A stretch of DNA of 64,000 nucleotides from Schauerella aestuarii. GTDB lineage: Bacteria > Pseudomonadota > Gammaproteobacteria > Burkholderiales > Burkholderiaceae_B. Positions within the stretch are counted from its first letter, which is position 1, and each line of letters opens with the position of its first letter. The translations under genes were made by a program, and so were the position numbers. Shown here piece after piece: positions 48,126 through 55,847 of the stretch. Where the stretch lies: the NCBI RefSeq assembly GCF_009866805.1, contig NZ_SIZW01000043.1, positions 806,001-870,000 of the forward strand. The letters run 5' to 3'. Below the pieces are notes generated by a model. It worked only from the letters and a program-made list of their open reading frames with translations, had not been told where the DNA came from and searched no databases.

Positions 48126-49097
48126 ATGCAGATCAAACAGATCGTGGGCGCGGTGTGCACGGCAGTCGCGTTTGCCGTCTCGGCGCAAGCCGCAGCGGCC
48201 GACACTTATCCCAGCAGACCCATCAGAATGGTCATTCCCTTTCCGCCGGGTGGCACGCTCGACATCGTGGGCCGCATGCTGGCGCAAAAACTGGGCGAGC
48301 AGATGGGGCAATCCATCGTGGTTGAAAATCGCTCCGGCGGCAATGGCGTGATCGGGGGCGATCTCGTTGCCAAGGCCCCCGCCGATGGCTACACCTTGCT
48401 CTTCAATGCATCCACGTTTACATCGGCGCAGATGACGATGAAGTCGGTGCCGTACGAAGTCGAGCGCGACTTCACGCCGATTGCGTTGGTTGCCAAAGCG
48501 CCGTTGTCGGTGGCGATCAACAAGGACTTGCCGATCACCGACATCAAATCGTTGATGGCGTATGCCAAAGCCAATCCGGGCAAGATGACGTTTGCGGTAG
48601 GCTCCATCGGATCGGCAGGCCATCTGTCGACCGAGCTGCTCAAGCGCGCCGGCAATCTGGAGTATCTGATCGTGCCTTACAAGGGCACGGCGCCGGCATT
48701 CAACAACCTGATCGGGGGACAAATCGACGGGTTTATCGATCCCATTCTGGGCTCGTTGCAGTACTACAAATCCGGCATGCTGAAGGTGGTGGCCGTCACA
48801 TCGGCGGCTCGGGCACCCAATCTGCCGGAAGTGCCTACCGTGGCGGAAACCATTCCGGGCTACGAGTTCTATAGTTGGTATGGCTTGTGGGGGCCGGCGA
48901 AACTGCCTGCCGATATCGCCACCCGCTTGAACACCGAGGTCAATAAAGCGCTGAGTACCGACATGCGCGACCGGCTGGTCGAACAAGGCCTGTTGTTGAC
49001 GCCCGGTTCTGCGGCTGACTTCGCCAAGTTTCAGCATGAGGATATGGCGCGTTCGCAGAAGATCGTGACCGAGGGCAATATCCGTGTCGAACAATAA
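48126..49097 (+). CDS. Bug (TctC) family tripartite tricarboxylate transporter receptor
   Basis: 323-aa periplasmic binding protein of the Bug family. Signal peptide MQIKQIVGAVCTAVAFAVSA, then QAAAADTYPSRPIRMVIPFPPGGTLDIVGR, the hallmark start. Later segments are VVENRSGGNGVIGGDLVAKA and DPILGSLQYYKSGMLKVVAV. It binds a small carboxylate in the periplasm. No TctA/TctB membrane genes are in the window, so it would use a remote transporter. The SDR gene starts inside its 3' end. Confidence 0.93.
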   Translation: MQIKQIVGAVCTAVAFAVSAQAAAADTYPSRPIRMVIPFPPGGTLDIVGRMLAQKLGEQMGQSIVVENRSGGNGVIGGDLVAKAPADGYTLLFNASTFTSAQMTMKSVPYEVERDFTPIALVAKAPLSVAINKDLPITDIKSLMAYAKANPGKMTFAVGSIGSAGHLSTELLKRAGNLEYLIVPYKGTAPAFNNLIGGQIDGFIDPILGSLQYYKSGMLKVVAVTSAARAPNLPEVPTVAETIPGYEFYSWYGLWGPAKLPADIATRLNTEVNKALSTDMRDRLVEQGLLLTPGSAADFAKFQHEDMARSQKIVTEGNIRVEQ

Positions 49098-49779
49098 ACA
49101 TGCCGTGGTGACCGGTACCAGTGCCGGTATCGGCCGGGCGATCGCGGCGCATCTGCTCGGCCGAGGCTGGCGGGTAAGCGGTCTGGATATCGCGCCGCCC
49201 AGTTTGGCCGAAGCGGGCTTCACGCCGGTGACCGTCGATCTGGCAGATGGTGAAGCCATTGCACGCACCGCTTCGGCATTGCCGCCCGTGGATGCGCTGG
49301 TGCATGCCGCCGGCGTGCTGCGGGTCGGGCGCCTGGGTGAACTCGACCACGCTGGCGCGGCGCTGATGTGGCGGCTGCATGTGGACGCCGCGGCACGCCT
49401 GGCCGATGTCATGGTGCCCGCGATGGCAGCTCGTGGCAGCGGCCGTGTGGTGTTCGTCGGCAGCCGTGTGGCGCAGGGTATGCCTGGGCGTGGTCAATAT
49501 GCGGCGACCAAGGCCGCGCTGATCGCGATGGCGCGCAGTTGGGCGGGTGAAGTGGCGGCCCACGGTGTGACGGTAAACGTGGTGTCGCCGGCAGCCACCG
49601 CCACTGGCATGCTGCAGGATCCGTCACGCGCGGCCAGCGCACCGCGTTTGCCGCCACTGGGTCGACTGATCGAACCGGAAGAGATCGCCACGCTGGTGGC
49701 GTTCTTGCTCTCCGACGCCGCCGCCGCGATCACCGGGCAGGATATCGCGATCTGCGGTGGGGCGTCGCTGCCGTCGTGA
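49084..49779 (+). CDS. Short-chain dehydrogenase/reductase
   Basis: 231-aa classical SDR oxidoreductase. It has the nucleotide motif AVVTGTSAGIGRAIAAHLL, the VHAAGV strand (NAAG variant), and active site VFVGSRVAQGMPGRGQYAATKAAL with Tyr and Lys in YAATK. The C-terminus SDAAAAITGQDIAICGGASL is typical. The start is a GTG overlapping the Bug gene by 14 nt. It probably reduces or oxidises a hydroxy/oxo acid of the same pathway as the adjacent aldolase. Confidence 0.9.
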   Translation: MSNNKHAVVTGTSAGIGRAIAAHLLGRGWRVSGLDIAPPSLAEAGFTPVTVDLADGEAIARTASALPPVDALVHAAGVLRVGRLGELDHAGAALMWRLHVDAAARLADVMVPAMAARGSGRVVFVGSRVAQGMPGRGQYAATKAALIAMARSWAGEVAAHGVTVNVVSPAATATGMLQDPSRAASAPRLPPLGRLIEPEEIATLVAFLLSDAAAAITGQDIAICGGASLPS

Positions 49780-49791
49780 ATCGGATTCGGC

Positions 49792-49884
49792 TTATGAAAC
49801 GGTGATCCGCCAGGAATCAAAACCGCCATTCGCTTTCAGGAACGCATCGGGCTTGATGTATTGGCAGCCAGGCACGCGCTGCCA
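49792..49884 (-). pseudogene. In-frame 30-codon remnant after a Bug gene stop
   Basis: Directly after the TGA of the minus-strand Bug gene the same frame stays open for 30 codons to a TAA at 49792-49794, reading WQRVPGCQYIKPDAFLKANG then GFDSWRITVS. It looks like the C-terminal end of a real protein (aromatic, balanced composition), not random sequence, but has no start. I read it as the tail of a deleted neighbour, or less likely as a readthrough extension. The family is not recognised. Confidence 0.35.
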
Positions 49885-50880
49885 TCACTCGATGCTGATG
49901 TTGTGCTCGGCCACGGTATGACGAGCGGCGTCGAGATCCCGCTGCATGATGGCGCCGTATTGGCCAGGGGACGTCTCGTTCTCCGGCGCGATGATCAGCG
50001 CCATTTCCTCGAAGCGTTTGCGCACGGCCGGATCGTGCAGGGCCTCCACCAGCGCGGCGCGCAAGGCTTCAATCACATCCGGAGGGGTGCCCGCAGGCGC
50101 CAGCCAACCGTTTGAACTGTACGCAGTAAACCCTTTTACACCCGCTTGATCGAATGTTGGAATCGTTGGTAGCAAGGTTGCACGGTCTGTGGAAGCGATG
50201 GCGATGATGCGCGCCCGGCCTTCGCGATGCAATGCGATCACATTGGGCAATTCGTTGAACGTGCCGTCGATGCTGCCGGCGATCAGGTCCGGGATGATGG
50301 CGTTGCCGCCGCGGTAAGGCACCTGGATCAGCTTGGCGCCGGTTTGCGAAGCAAAGGCTTCCATCACCAAATGGTGGGCGCCGCCTGTGCCCGACGTTCC
50401 GATGGTCAAGCCGCCAGCTTTGTTTTTCGAGGCTTCGATGAACGCCGTCAGTGTCGTGATGGGAGAATCTGCCGGCACGGTCAATGCAAGCGGCACGCGT
50501 GAGATGAGTCCGATCGGCGCGAAGTCGCGGATCGGATCGTAGGAGAGTTTCTTGTTGACGGCGGGATTCACCGCCAGTTGGCCGTTCGATGCTGAAAGCA
50601 GTGTGTAGCCATCGGGCTTGGCGCGCGCAACGTAGTCGGCCCCGATGCCCCCGCCCGCGCCGGTACGATTCTCGACGACCACACTTTGGTGCAACCGATC
50701 CTTAAGCTTTGCAGCCAGCAATCGTGTGGCGATATCCGTGTTGCCGCCCGGTGCTACCGGTACGACAATTTGAATGCTGCGCTCGGGATAGGGCGCGGCG
50801 TGCACTGCGCCTATCGATAATGCAGCGGCCAATGTAGCGGCCGCCGTTGCGCCTGCTGTGTGCTTGAATGCGTTGAACAT
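49885..50880 (-). CDS. Bug (TctC) family tripartite tricarboxylate transporter receptor
   Basis: 331-aa periplasmic receptor of the Bug family. Signal peptide MFNAFKHTAGATAAATLAAA with a cleavage region near GAVHAA, then PYPERSIQIVVPVAPGGNTDIATR, VVENRTGAGGGIGADYVARA and the ligand-region IGTSGTGGAHHLVMEAFA. AAGGGG precedes the ATG. It is the last gene of the minus-strand set RraA-creatininase-AtzG-AtzE-Bug and likely captures that pathway's substrate. Confidence 0.93.
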   Translation of the reverse strand: MFNAFKHTAGATAAATLAAALSIGAVHAAPYPERSIQIVVPVAPGGNTDIATRLLAAKLKDRLHQSVVVENRTGAGGGIGADYVARAKPDGYTLLSASNGQLAVNPAVNKKLSYDPIRDFAPIGLISRVPLALTVPADSPITTLTAFIEASKNKAGGLTIGTSGTGGAHHLVMEAFASQTGAKLIQVPYRGGNAIIPDLIAGSIDGTFNELPNVIALHREGRARIIAIASTDRATLLPTIPTFDQAGVKGFTAYSSNGWLAPAGTPPDVIEALRAALVEALHDPAVRKRFEEMALIIAPENETSPGQYGAIMQRDLDAARHTVAEHNISIE

Positions 50881-50922
50881 CGGTATTCCCCTTGGTTTTT
50901 ATATGCCGTCTTTGCGATATCT

Positions 50923-52269
50923 TCAGGCCGGACGGCAACGGCCGCTACTGGCGTATTCGAGAATGCGCGCAGCAGTAAAACAATCCTGTTCCCGCCACGG
51001 TGCGGCAATCACCTGCACCCCGATCGGTAGGGCGGCGTTTGGCATGGGTACCGGCACGCTGCACGCGGGCAATCCGATAAAGGAAATCGGTTGCGTGAGC
51101 AGTCCCAGCCCAGCCCGCACCGGAACGTCCGAGTTGCCGATCGTCATGGTGGTTGCGCCCAGCCTGGGTGCCGAGACCGGCGTTGCGGCCGCGAGCAGAA
51201 CGTCGTAGCGATCGAATGCCGCTTTGGCTTGCTCGAGAAAACGGCGCCGCACGCGCTGGGCTTTTTGCACCCACTCGGCAGGCACCAGGCTGCCCGCAAC
51301 CAGACGCGCACGCGAGAGCGGTTCGAACTGCGCATACGCTTCGCGCAGTCGCGGGGCATGCAACGCGCCGCCTTCGGCTGCAGTGATAATGAATGCCGCC
51401 GCGCGGGCCTGTGCTGCATCGGGCAAGGTCACGATTTCGCTGGCGCCGAGGATGCGTGCCGCATGATTGACGGTGGCGCGCGCCGGAGCACTCGACCATT
51501 CGTCGAAATATCCGCCAAGCACGGCCACGCGCAGCCGCGATCCGCGCCGCGTCGGCACGGCTTGGCGGTCGCGCGGCGCGTCGTGCAGTGCGGTGTAGGC
51601 CAGTTCAAGGTCGTCCAGCGTTGCCGCCATCGGTCCCACATGATCCAGGCTGAACGAGAATGGGAAGACGCCTGCGCGCGAAAGTCGTCCATACGTGGGC
51701 TTGAGCCCGTAGATGCCACACAGCGACGCCGGTACTCGAATCGAGCCGTTCGTGTCCGAACCCAAGCTCAGCGGAACGATACCGCCCGCCACGGCCGCCG
51801 CGCTGCCCCCCGACGAGCCGCCAACGACCCGCGTCACATCCACCGGATTGCGACATGCGCCGTAATGGGTGTTCTCGGTCGTAAAGCCATAGGCATGTTC
51901 ATCCATGTTGAGCGTGCCCACCAGGATGGCGCCGGCGTGATGCATGCGTTCCACCAGCGCCGCGTCGGCAAGTGCGGCCGGATTACCGGCGTTTACGCGG
52001 CCACCGGCCAACGTGACGTGCCCCGCGACATCGAACAGGTTTTTGACGGCATAGGGCACGCCGGCCAGAGGCGGCAGCGGTTCGCCTTGCGCCCGGCGCG
52101 TGTCGATCGCCGCCGCTTCGGCGCGCGCCCGATCGGCGGTGATGGCGGTGAAGGCGTTCAAGCGAGGATTATCGTGGTCGATCGCCTGTAATGCCGCTGC
52201 CACAACCTCTGCCGCGCTGCGCTCACCCCGAGCGATCTGACCCGCGATATCGTGTGCCGTCACCTTCAT
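50923..52269 (-). CDS. Amidase, AtzE/GatA type
   Basis: 448-aa amidase-signature enzyme. The Ser-cisSer-Lys triad is visible in VPYAVKNLFDVAG (Lys), VVGGSSGGSAAAVAGG (cis-Ser) and LGSDTNGSIRVPASLCGIYG (Ser nucleophile region). The directly upstream, overlapping small gene resembles AtzG, and AtzE plus AtzG form the 1-carboxybiuret hydrolase of cyanurate catabolism. Without atzD, atzB or atzF nearby, the physiological amide here is unknown. Confidence 0.88.
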   Translation of the reverse strand: MKVTAHDIAGQIARGERSAAEVVAAALQAIDHDNPRLNAFTAITADRARAEAAAIDTRRAQGEPLPPLAGVPYAVKNLFDVAGHVTLAGGRVNAGNPAALADAALVERMHHAGAILVGTLNMDEHAYGFTTENTHYGACRNPVDVTRVVGGSSGGSAAAVAGGIVPLSLGSDTNGSIRVPASLCGIYGLKPTYGRLSRAGVFPFSFSLDHVGPMAATLDDLELAYTALHDAPRDRQAVPTRRGSRLRVAVLGGYFDEWSSAPARATVNHAARILGASEIVTLPDAAQARAAAFIITAAEGGALHAPRLREAYAQFEPLSRARLVAGSLVPAEWVQKAQRVRRRFLEQAKAAFDRYDVLLAAATPVSAPRLGATTMTIGNSDVPVRAGLGLLTQPISFIGLPACSVPVPMPNAALPIGVQVIAAPWREQDCFTAARILEYASSGRCRPA

Positions 52270-52451
52270 GGCGTGAACTCCGGCGCCGGCTGCAACGTGT
52301 GCGGCAACTGCGGGTCGTCGAGGCGTTGCGCCATGTCGCGCAGGCGTTCGAACTCGACGGTTACCTCTCCCAGAAAGGCGTCGTCACCTTCGTAGCGCTG
52401 CAACAGCAGCGCATGCCGGACATAGGCGGCCGTGTCAGCGGGACGGTTCAT
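52266..52451 (-). CDS. AtzG-like (DUF4089) amidase partner subunit
   Basis: 61-aa protein, MNRPADTAAYVRHALLLQRY onward, with the helical FERLRDMAQRL segment and the closing PAPEFTP motif characteristic of AtzG/DUF4089 subunits that assemble with AtzE-type amidases. Its start overlaps the creatininase stop and its stop overlaps the amidase start, each by 4 nt (ATGA), which supports a stoichiometric complex with the amidase. The gene is short and easy to miss. Confidence 0.75.
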   Translation of the reverse strand: MNRPADTAAYVRHALLLQRYEGDDAFLGEVTVEFERLRDMAQRLDDPQLPHTLQPAPEFTP

Positions 52452-53275
52452 GCGCCTGCCCCGGGATTCGCCCCACGTGGGGAGTGTTCGGCGATCAACG
52501 GCATCGCGCGAAACGCCTCGACGAAATCGACTGTGAAGTCGCACAGGCGCTCGAAGGCGATCTGACCGCGCTCGGCGCTCATGGTCGACAGGTCTGCCCA
52601 CGCGCCACTCGCATTGACCTCCTCGGCATAAGGGAACAAGCCAACCTTGCTGCCGCCGAATTTGAAGCGGGTGGACGACAGCGCCTGCAGGCCGTGAAAC
52701 GTGGCCAGGTCAGGCGACGCGGCACGATCCATCCGAATATCGTCAGGGTTGAGGTGCGCGATCAGCGACATCAACGGTTCGCCACCGTGACCCACCGCAC
52801 CCGCCGGGTCGCCCGCGAACTGCTCGCGTGCCAGATCGCGCGCGACTTCCAGCGGATCGATGACGGCCACCCCGATGCACTGCTCACGGCGCAACGCGCG
52901 CGCCAGGATCTCGATCGGCTGGTGGTTGTGACGATGACAGTTGAACAGAACAACGTGCTTGAAACCATTGTGGGCCGCACCGCGCAACAGTGCCTCGATC
53001 ATCTGCGTGAAGAGCGGTTCTGAAAGTGCAAAGGTGCCCGGCAGGCCGCCATGCAACTCAGAGATACCGTAGTGGAACGTGGGCATGCGTAAAGCGTTGG
53101 TCCGTGCGGCAACGACTTCGGCCAAGCGTTCCGCGACGATGAAGTCGCAGCCGAGAATCTGATGGGGCCCATTGCTCTCCACCGTGCCGAGTGGCAGCAG
53201 CAATACCTCGCCTGCGCGGCTGGCTGCGGCGGCTTCTTCATTGGTGAGCAAGGGAAGGTAGGTTTTACGTGACAT
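52448..53275 (-). CDS. Creatininase family amidohydrolase
   Basis: 275-aa protein of the creatininase/MftE family, metal-dependent hydrolases of cyclic or small amides. The metal-site segment is VLLLPLGTVESNGPHQILGCDF (the family's GSxEqHGPHLP region, with Asn replacing the usual Gln/His), followed by GISELHGGLPGTFAL and VLFNCHRHNHQPIEIL. It is the second gene of the five-gene minus-strand unit and overlaps the AtzG-like gene. Its substrate is unknown; ring opening before the amidase step is a reasonable inference. Confidence 0.85.
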   Translation of the reverse strand: MSRKTYLPLLTNEEAAAASRAGEVLLLPLGTVESNGPHQILGCDFIVAERLAEVVAARTNALRMPTFHYGISELHGGLPGTFALSEPLFTQMIEALLRGAAHNGFKHVVLFNCHRHNHQPIEILARALRREQCIGVAVIDPLEVARDLAREQFAGDPAGAVGHGGEPLMSLIAHLNPDDIRMDRAASPDLATFHGLQALSSTRFKFGGSKVGLFPYAEEVNASGAWADLSTMSAERGQIAFERLCDFTVDFVEAFRAMPLIAEHSPRGANPGAGA

Positions 53276-53337
53276 CGTCTTGGCGTCCAGAATGAGAGGT
53301 GATGCGGTGGGATGGGGCGAAGCGTTTCCAGTGCCTT

Positions 53338-53976
53338 TTACTGGTGCTTGGCACGCAGATCATTCAGCCAGCTGCGATCGAACTCGCCCACGGAAATTTG
53401 CCGCATCAGTTCGGTCTCGTACGCCAGTGACGCCTGCACGCGGGCAAGCAGCGGCGTCGCCACATCGGGGCGAATCGCGATCACGCCATCGCCGTCAGCC
53501 ACAATCAGATCGCCGTGATGAACCGTCATGCCGCCGATGGACACCGCTTCGCGCACGGTGCCGGGTCCATTCTTGTAGGGGCCGCGATGGGAAACCGCAC
53601 GGGCAAAGCACTGGAAGTTGCCTTGCGCGAAGGTATCGGCGTCGCGGATGGCGCCGTCGATCACAAACCCTGCGAGGCCGCGGCGCTCGGCATAACGGCG
53701 CATGATCTCGCCCACCAGTGCATTGGTCACGTCACCGCCCGCATCCACCACAACCACATCGCCGGGGGCGGCCAGGTCGAGCGCAAGATGAACGAACAGG
53801 TTGTCGCCGGGACGGGTCTTGACCGTAAAGGCGCGTCCCACCAGACGTGGCGTCGCATGAAGCGCGCGCAGCCCGACAGCGCCCGTCAGCCGGTCGAGGT
53901 TGTCGCTGATCAGCGAGGTCGAGAGGGCGCGATAGGCGTCGGTGAGCGTGGGGTCAAACGAAAGCGGGGTATCCAT
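53338..53976 (-). CDS. RraA-family protein (HMG/oxaloacetate aldolase type)
   Basis: 212-aa RraA-like protein. In this family catabolic members are 4-hydroxy-4-methyl-2-oxoglutarate/oxaloacetate lyases, while RraA itself inhibits RNase E. Motifs are ALVGEIMRRYAERRGLAGFV and FVIDGAIRDADTF, where Arg and Asp of the catalytic GxIRD motif are kept, plus HHGDLIVADGDGVIAI. This favours an aldolase. The start ATG 53974-53976 follows AAGGAG. It is the first gene of the unit and is divergent from a LysR gene. Confidence 0.88.
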   Translation of the reverse strand: MDTPLSFDPTLTDAYRALSTSLISDNLDRLTGAVGLRALHATPRLVGRAFTVKTRPGDNLFVHLALDLAAPGDVVVVDAGGDVTNALVGEIMRRYAERRGLAGFVIDGAIRDADTFAQGNFQCFARAVSHRGPYKNGPGTVREAVSIGGMTVHHGDLIVADGDGVIAIRPDVATPLLARVQASLAYETELMRQISVGEFDRSWLNDLRAKHQ

Positions 53977-54121
53977 GTGCAGCTCCTTTTTTTGCATCAT
54001 GGCATTCCGCTCTGAAGAAGATAAGCGAAATGAATCCAAGTTAAGCTAGCGTTTTATTCCAGTATCGAAAAACTTGGCCAAACTGCTTGCCGTCTCTCGT
54101 GGCCGCAACCTGGTCGTCGAT

Positions 54122-54148
54122 CGCCCGCTGCTGTCGCGGGCGTTTTTT
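54122..54148 (+). terminator. Orphan intrinsic terminator between RraA and LysR genes
   Basis: CGCCCGC (54122-54128) and GCGGGCG (54136-54142) form a perfect stem with a 7-nt loop, followed by TTTTTT. It points rightwards, but no plus-strand gene lies upstream for over 4 kb. The 297-nt gap (53977-54273) has no other gene; a small RNA ending here or a leader attenuator of the LysR gene are possibilities. Confidence 0.65.
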
Positions 54149-54273
54149 CAACGGCTCATCAGGTGGCTGGCGCGGCGTTTGGGTAAGCAACGATGCTGGC
54201 TGGTTTAGCTTCTGCAAAGACCGCAGCAGTTATCCCGGCAATCTGGCACGCAGCCTTTGAGGAACAACTCGCG

Positions 54274-55164
54274 ATGATCACCATCAAGCAACTCGAAGCA
54301 TTGGATGCATTGGCGCGCTGCGGCAGTCTTGCTCGCGCCGCTGAGCGGTTATTCACGACAGAGTCGGCGATTTCCAAACGTCTGCTCGAAATGGAAAGCA
54401 GTCTTGGCGTGGCGCTCTTCGACCGTCAAAGCCGGGCGCTCAAGTTGAGTGAAAAGGGCCATGAAGTGCTTCGGCTGGGTGTGGAAATTCTCGAGCGCCG
54501 CGATGCCATTGAAGAATTGGCGAGCAGCCCCGAATTCGTGGGCCGGCGGTTTCGCTTCGGCATGACCGAACTGATTGCCAAATCGTGGTTGCCCGCGCTG
54601 GTGGAAGGCATCCGATCGCAGTACGCACATGTGATGCTCGAACCCCGTGTAGGCCTCACGTTCGACCTGATCAAGGACCTCCGTGCAGGGGAGCTGGATC
54701 TGGTCATCGTGCCCACGCCCGTCCTGCTGGACGGACTGGCTGCGATGACGTTATTCGAAAGCATCAACCTGTGGGTGTGCAGTCCGAACTTCGATTACGG
54801 CGAGGTTCCCATTACGCCGGCGCGGCTCACAACCTTGTCGCTGATCCTGCAACCCAGCAGCTCAGTGCTCAACGGAATCGTGCAACGGTGGTTTGTCGAG
54901 CACCATGCGGCGCTGCCGACATTGATTTCGTGCAATAGCCTCGAAGGACTCAAAGCCTTGGCAGTCGCGGGTTTCGGGGTGGCCAATCTGCCAGAAACCT
55001 TTTGCCGCGACGACATTGCTGAGGGTCGGTTGATGTCGCTGGATATCAGACCCGCTCTGCCTGTAAACACCTATAGCGCCATCTATCGGCCTCAGGCCGG
55101 CAGTATTCTGGCGCCGCGCATGGCCGCCGTGATCAAGACGATGCTGGCACCGCCGGCGCAGTGA
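54274..55164 (+). CDS. LysR-family transcriptional regulator
   Basis: 296-aa LysR protein starting MITIKQLEALDALARCGSLA with the HTH AERLFTTESAISKRLLEMESSLGVALFDRQSRAL. The effector domain has FRFGMTELIAKSWLPALVEGI and GLKALAVAGFGVANLPETF. GAGGAA precedes the ATG; an upstream in-frame ATG at 54193 lacks support. It is divergent from the RraA-creatininase-amidase-Bug unit and is the likely regulator of it. Confidence 0.92.
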   Translation: MITIKQLEALDALARCGSLARAAERLFTTESAISKRLLEMESSLGVALFDRQSRALKLSEKGHEVLRLGVEILERRDAIEELASSPEFVGRRFRFGMTELIAKSWLPALVEGIRSQYAHVMLEPRVGLTFDLIKDLRAGELDLVIVPTPVLLDGLAAMTLFESINLWVCSPNFDYGEVPITPARLTTLSLILQPSSSVLNGIVQRWFVEHHAALPTLISCNSLEGLKALAVAGFGVANLPETFCRDDIAEGRLMSLDIRPALPVNTYSAIYRPQAGSILAPRMAAVIKTMLAPPAQ

Positions 55165-55183
55165 GATCGGCTGTGACGGTGCC

Positions 55184-55519
55184 TTACTGACCCACCGCCA
55201 ACCGAACAGGCTTGCCGATGCGGCTGAGCATTTCGACCAGCGTATCGATTGTGAACTTGGTCGTCTTCCTGTTCACCACATCAGACACGCGCGGTCGGGA
55301 CAGCATTAAGATTTCAGCCGCTTCGGCCTGCTTCAAATGATGCAGTTCAATCCACGCCGCGAGCTCTGCCATGAGTTGTTCCTTAAGCTGCTTTGTGTCA
55401 TTGATATGTTTTTGTGACGCCAACTGCAGGCGTTTGGCTTCTTCCGGTGGGAACCCAAGTTGCAAAAACAGATTCTCTCCCGGCTTGGTCACATGGCGGA
55501 TCTCAGTGTCGATCTTCAT
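55184..55519 (-). CDS. XRE/HigA-type antitoxin
   Basis: 111-aa helix-turn-helix protein; the HTH is in LKQAEAAEILMLSRPRVSDVVNR, followed by TKFTIDTLVEMLSRIGKPV, the pattern of HigA-type antitoxins and XRE repressors. Its ATG overlaps by 4 nt the stop of a toxin-like reading frame (55516-55744) that is broken. A perfect palindrome upstream of the pair is a likely autoregulation site. The antitoxin frame itself looks intact. Confidence 0.85.
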   Translation of the reverse strand: MKIDTEIRHVTKPGENLFLQLGFPPEEAKRLQLASQKHINDTKQLKEQLMAELAAWIELHHLKQAEAAEILMLSRPRVSDVVNRKTTKFTIDTLVEMLSRIGKPVRLAVGQ

Positions 55520-55744
55520 GGCTTGTTTTTCCTGGCGTTGACGATTGCGCTATAGCGCTTTTCGGCGATGCGCTTGTCCTGTTGGCTCGTGTGCCGGCTC
55601 CTACCTCATCGAAGGGCTTCCAGTCTGCCGGATCCAGACCGCTTGGATCTTGCCCAGCTGAAACCCAGCCTGTCGACGTGGTTCGACGGGAAAAGATAGA
55701 AGGTCGCTATACGCTAAGCCAGCCCAGCGAATTTCTTTATCCAT
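55516..55744 (-). pseudogene. Decayed HigB/RelE-type toxin gene (phage Gp49-like family)
   Basis: The reading starts MDKEIRWAGLAYSDLLSFPV and continues to GKIQA, then needs a +1 shift near 55636-55642 to read GLDPADWKPFDEVGAGTR, and another shift to end TSQQDKRIAEKRYSAIVNAR, then KNKP and TGA overlapping the antitoxin ATG. The start, WKP motif and basic C-terminus fit the toxin family. The pieces total about 76 codons where intact members have about 110, so a central segment is missing as well. The toxin is almost certainly non-functional. Confidence 0.7.
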
Positions 55745-55755
55745 CAGGCACCTTC

Positions 55756-55771
55756 GTATAAAACTTTATAC
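55756..55771. promoter_or_regulatory. Perfect palindrome upstream of the toxin-antitoxin remnant
   Basis: GTATAAAACTTTATAC is a 7-2-7 inverted repeat 11 nt before the toxin ATG. On the minus strand it also contains TATAAA-like -10 sequences. Position and symmetry fit an autoregulatory operator for the HTH antitoxin. Confidence 0.6.
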
Positions 55772-55847
55772 AGAATTGGCTGCGGCGTCATTGTTTAAGT
55801 AGTAGGTCAACCGGCCACCGCTGCGCACCCAGCGCTGCGGTGGGTGT

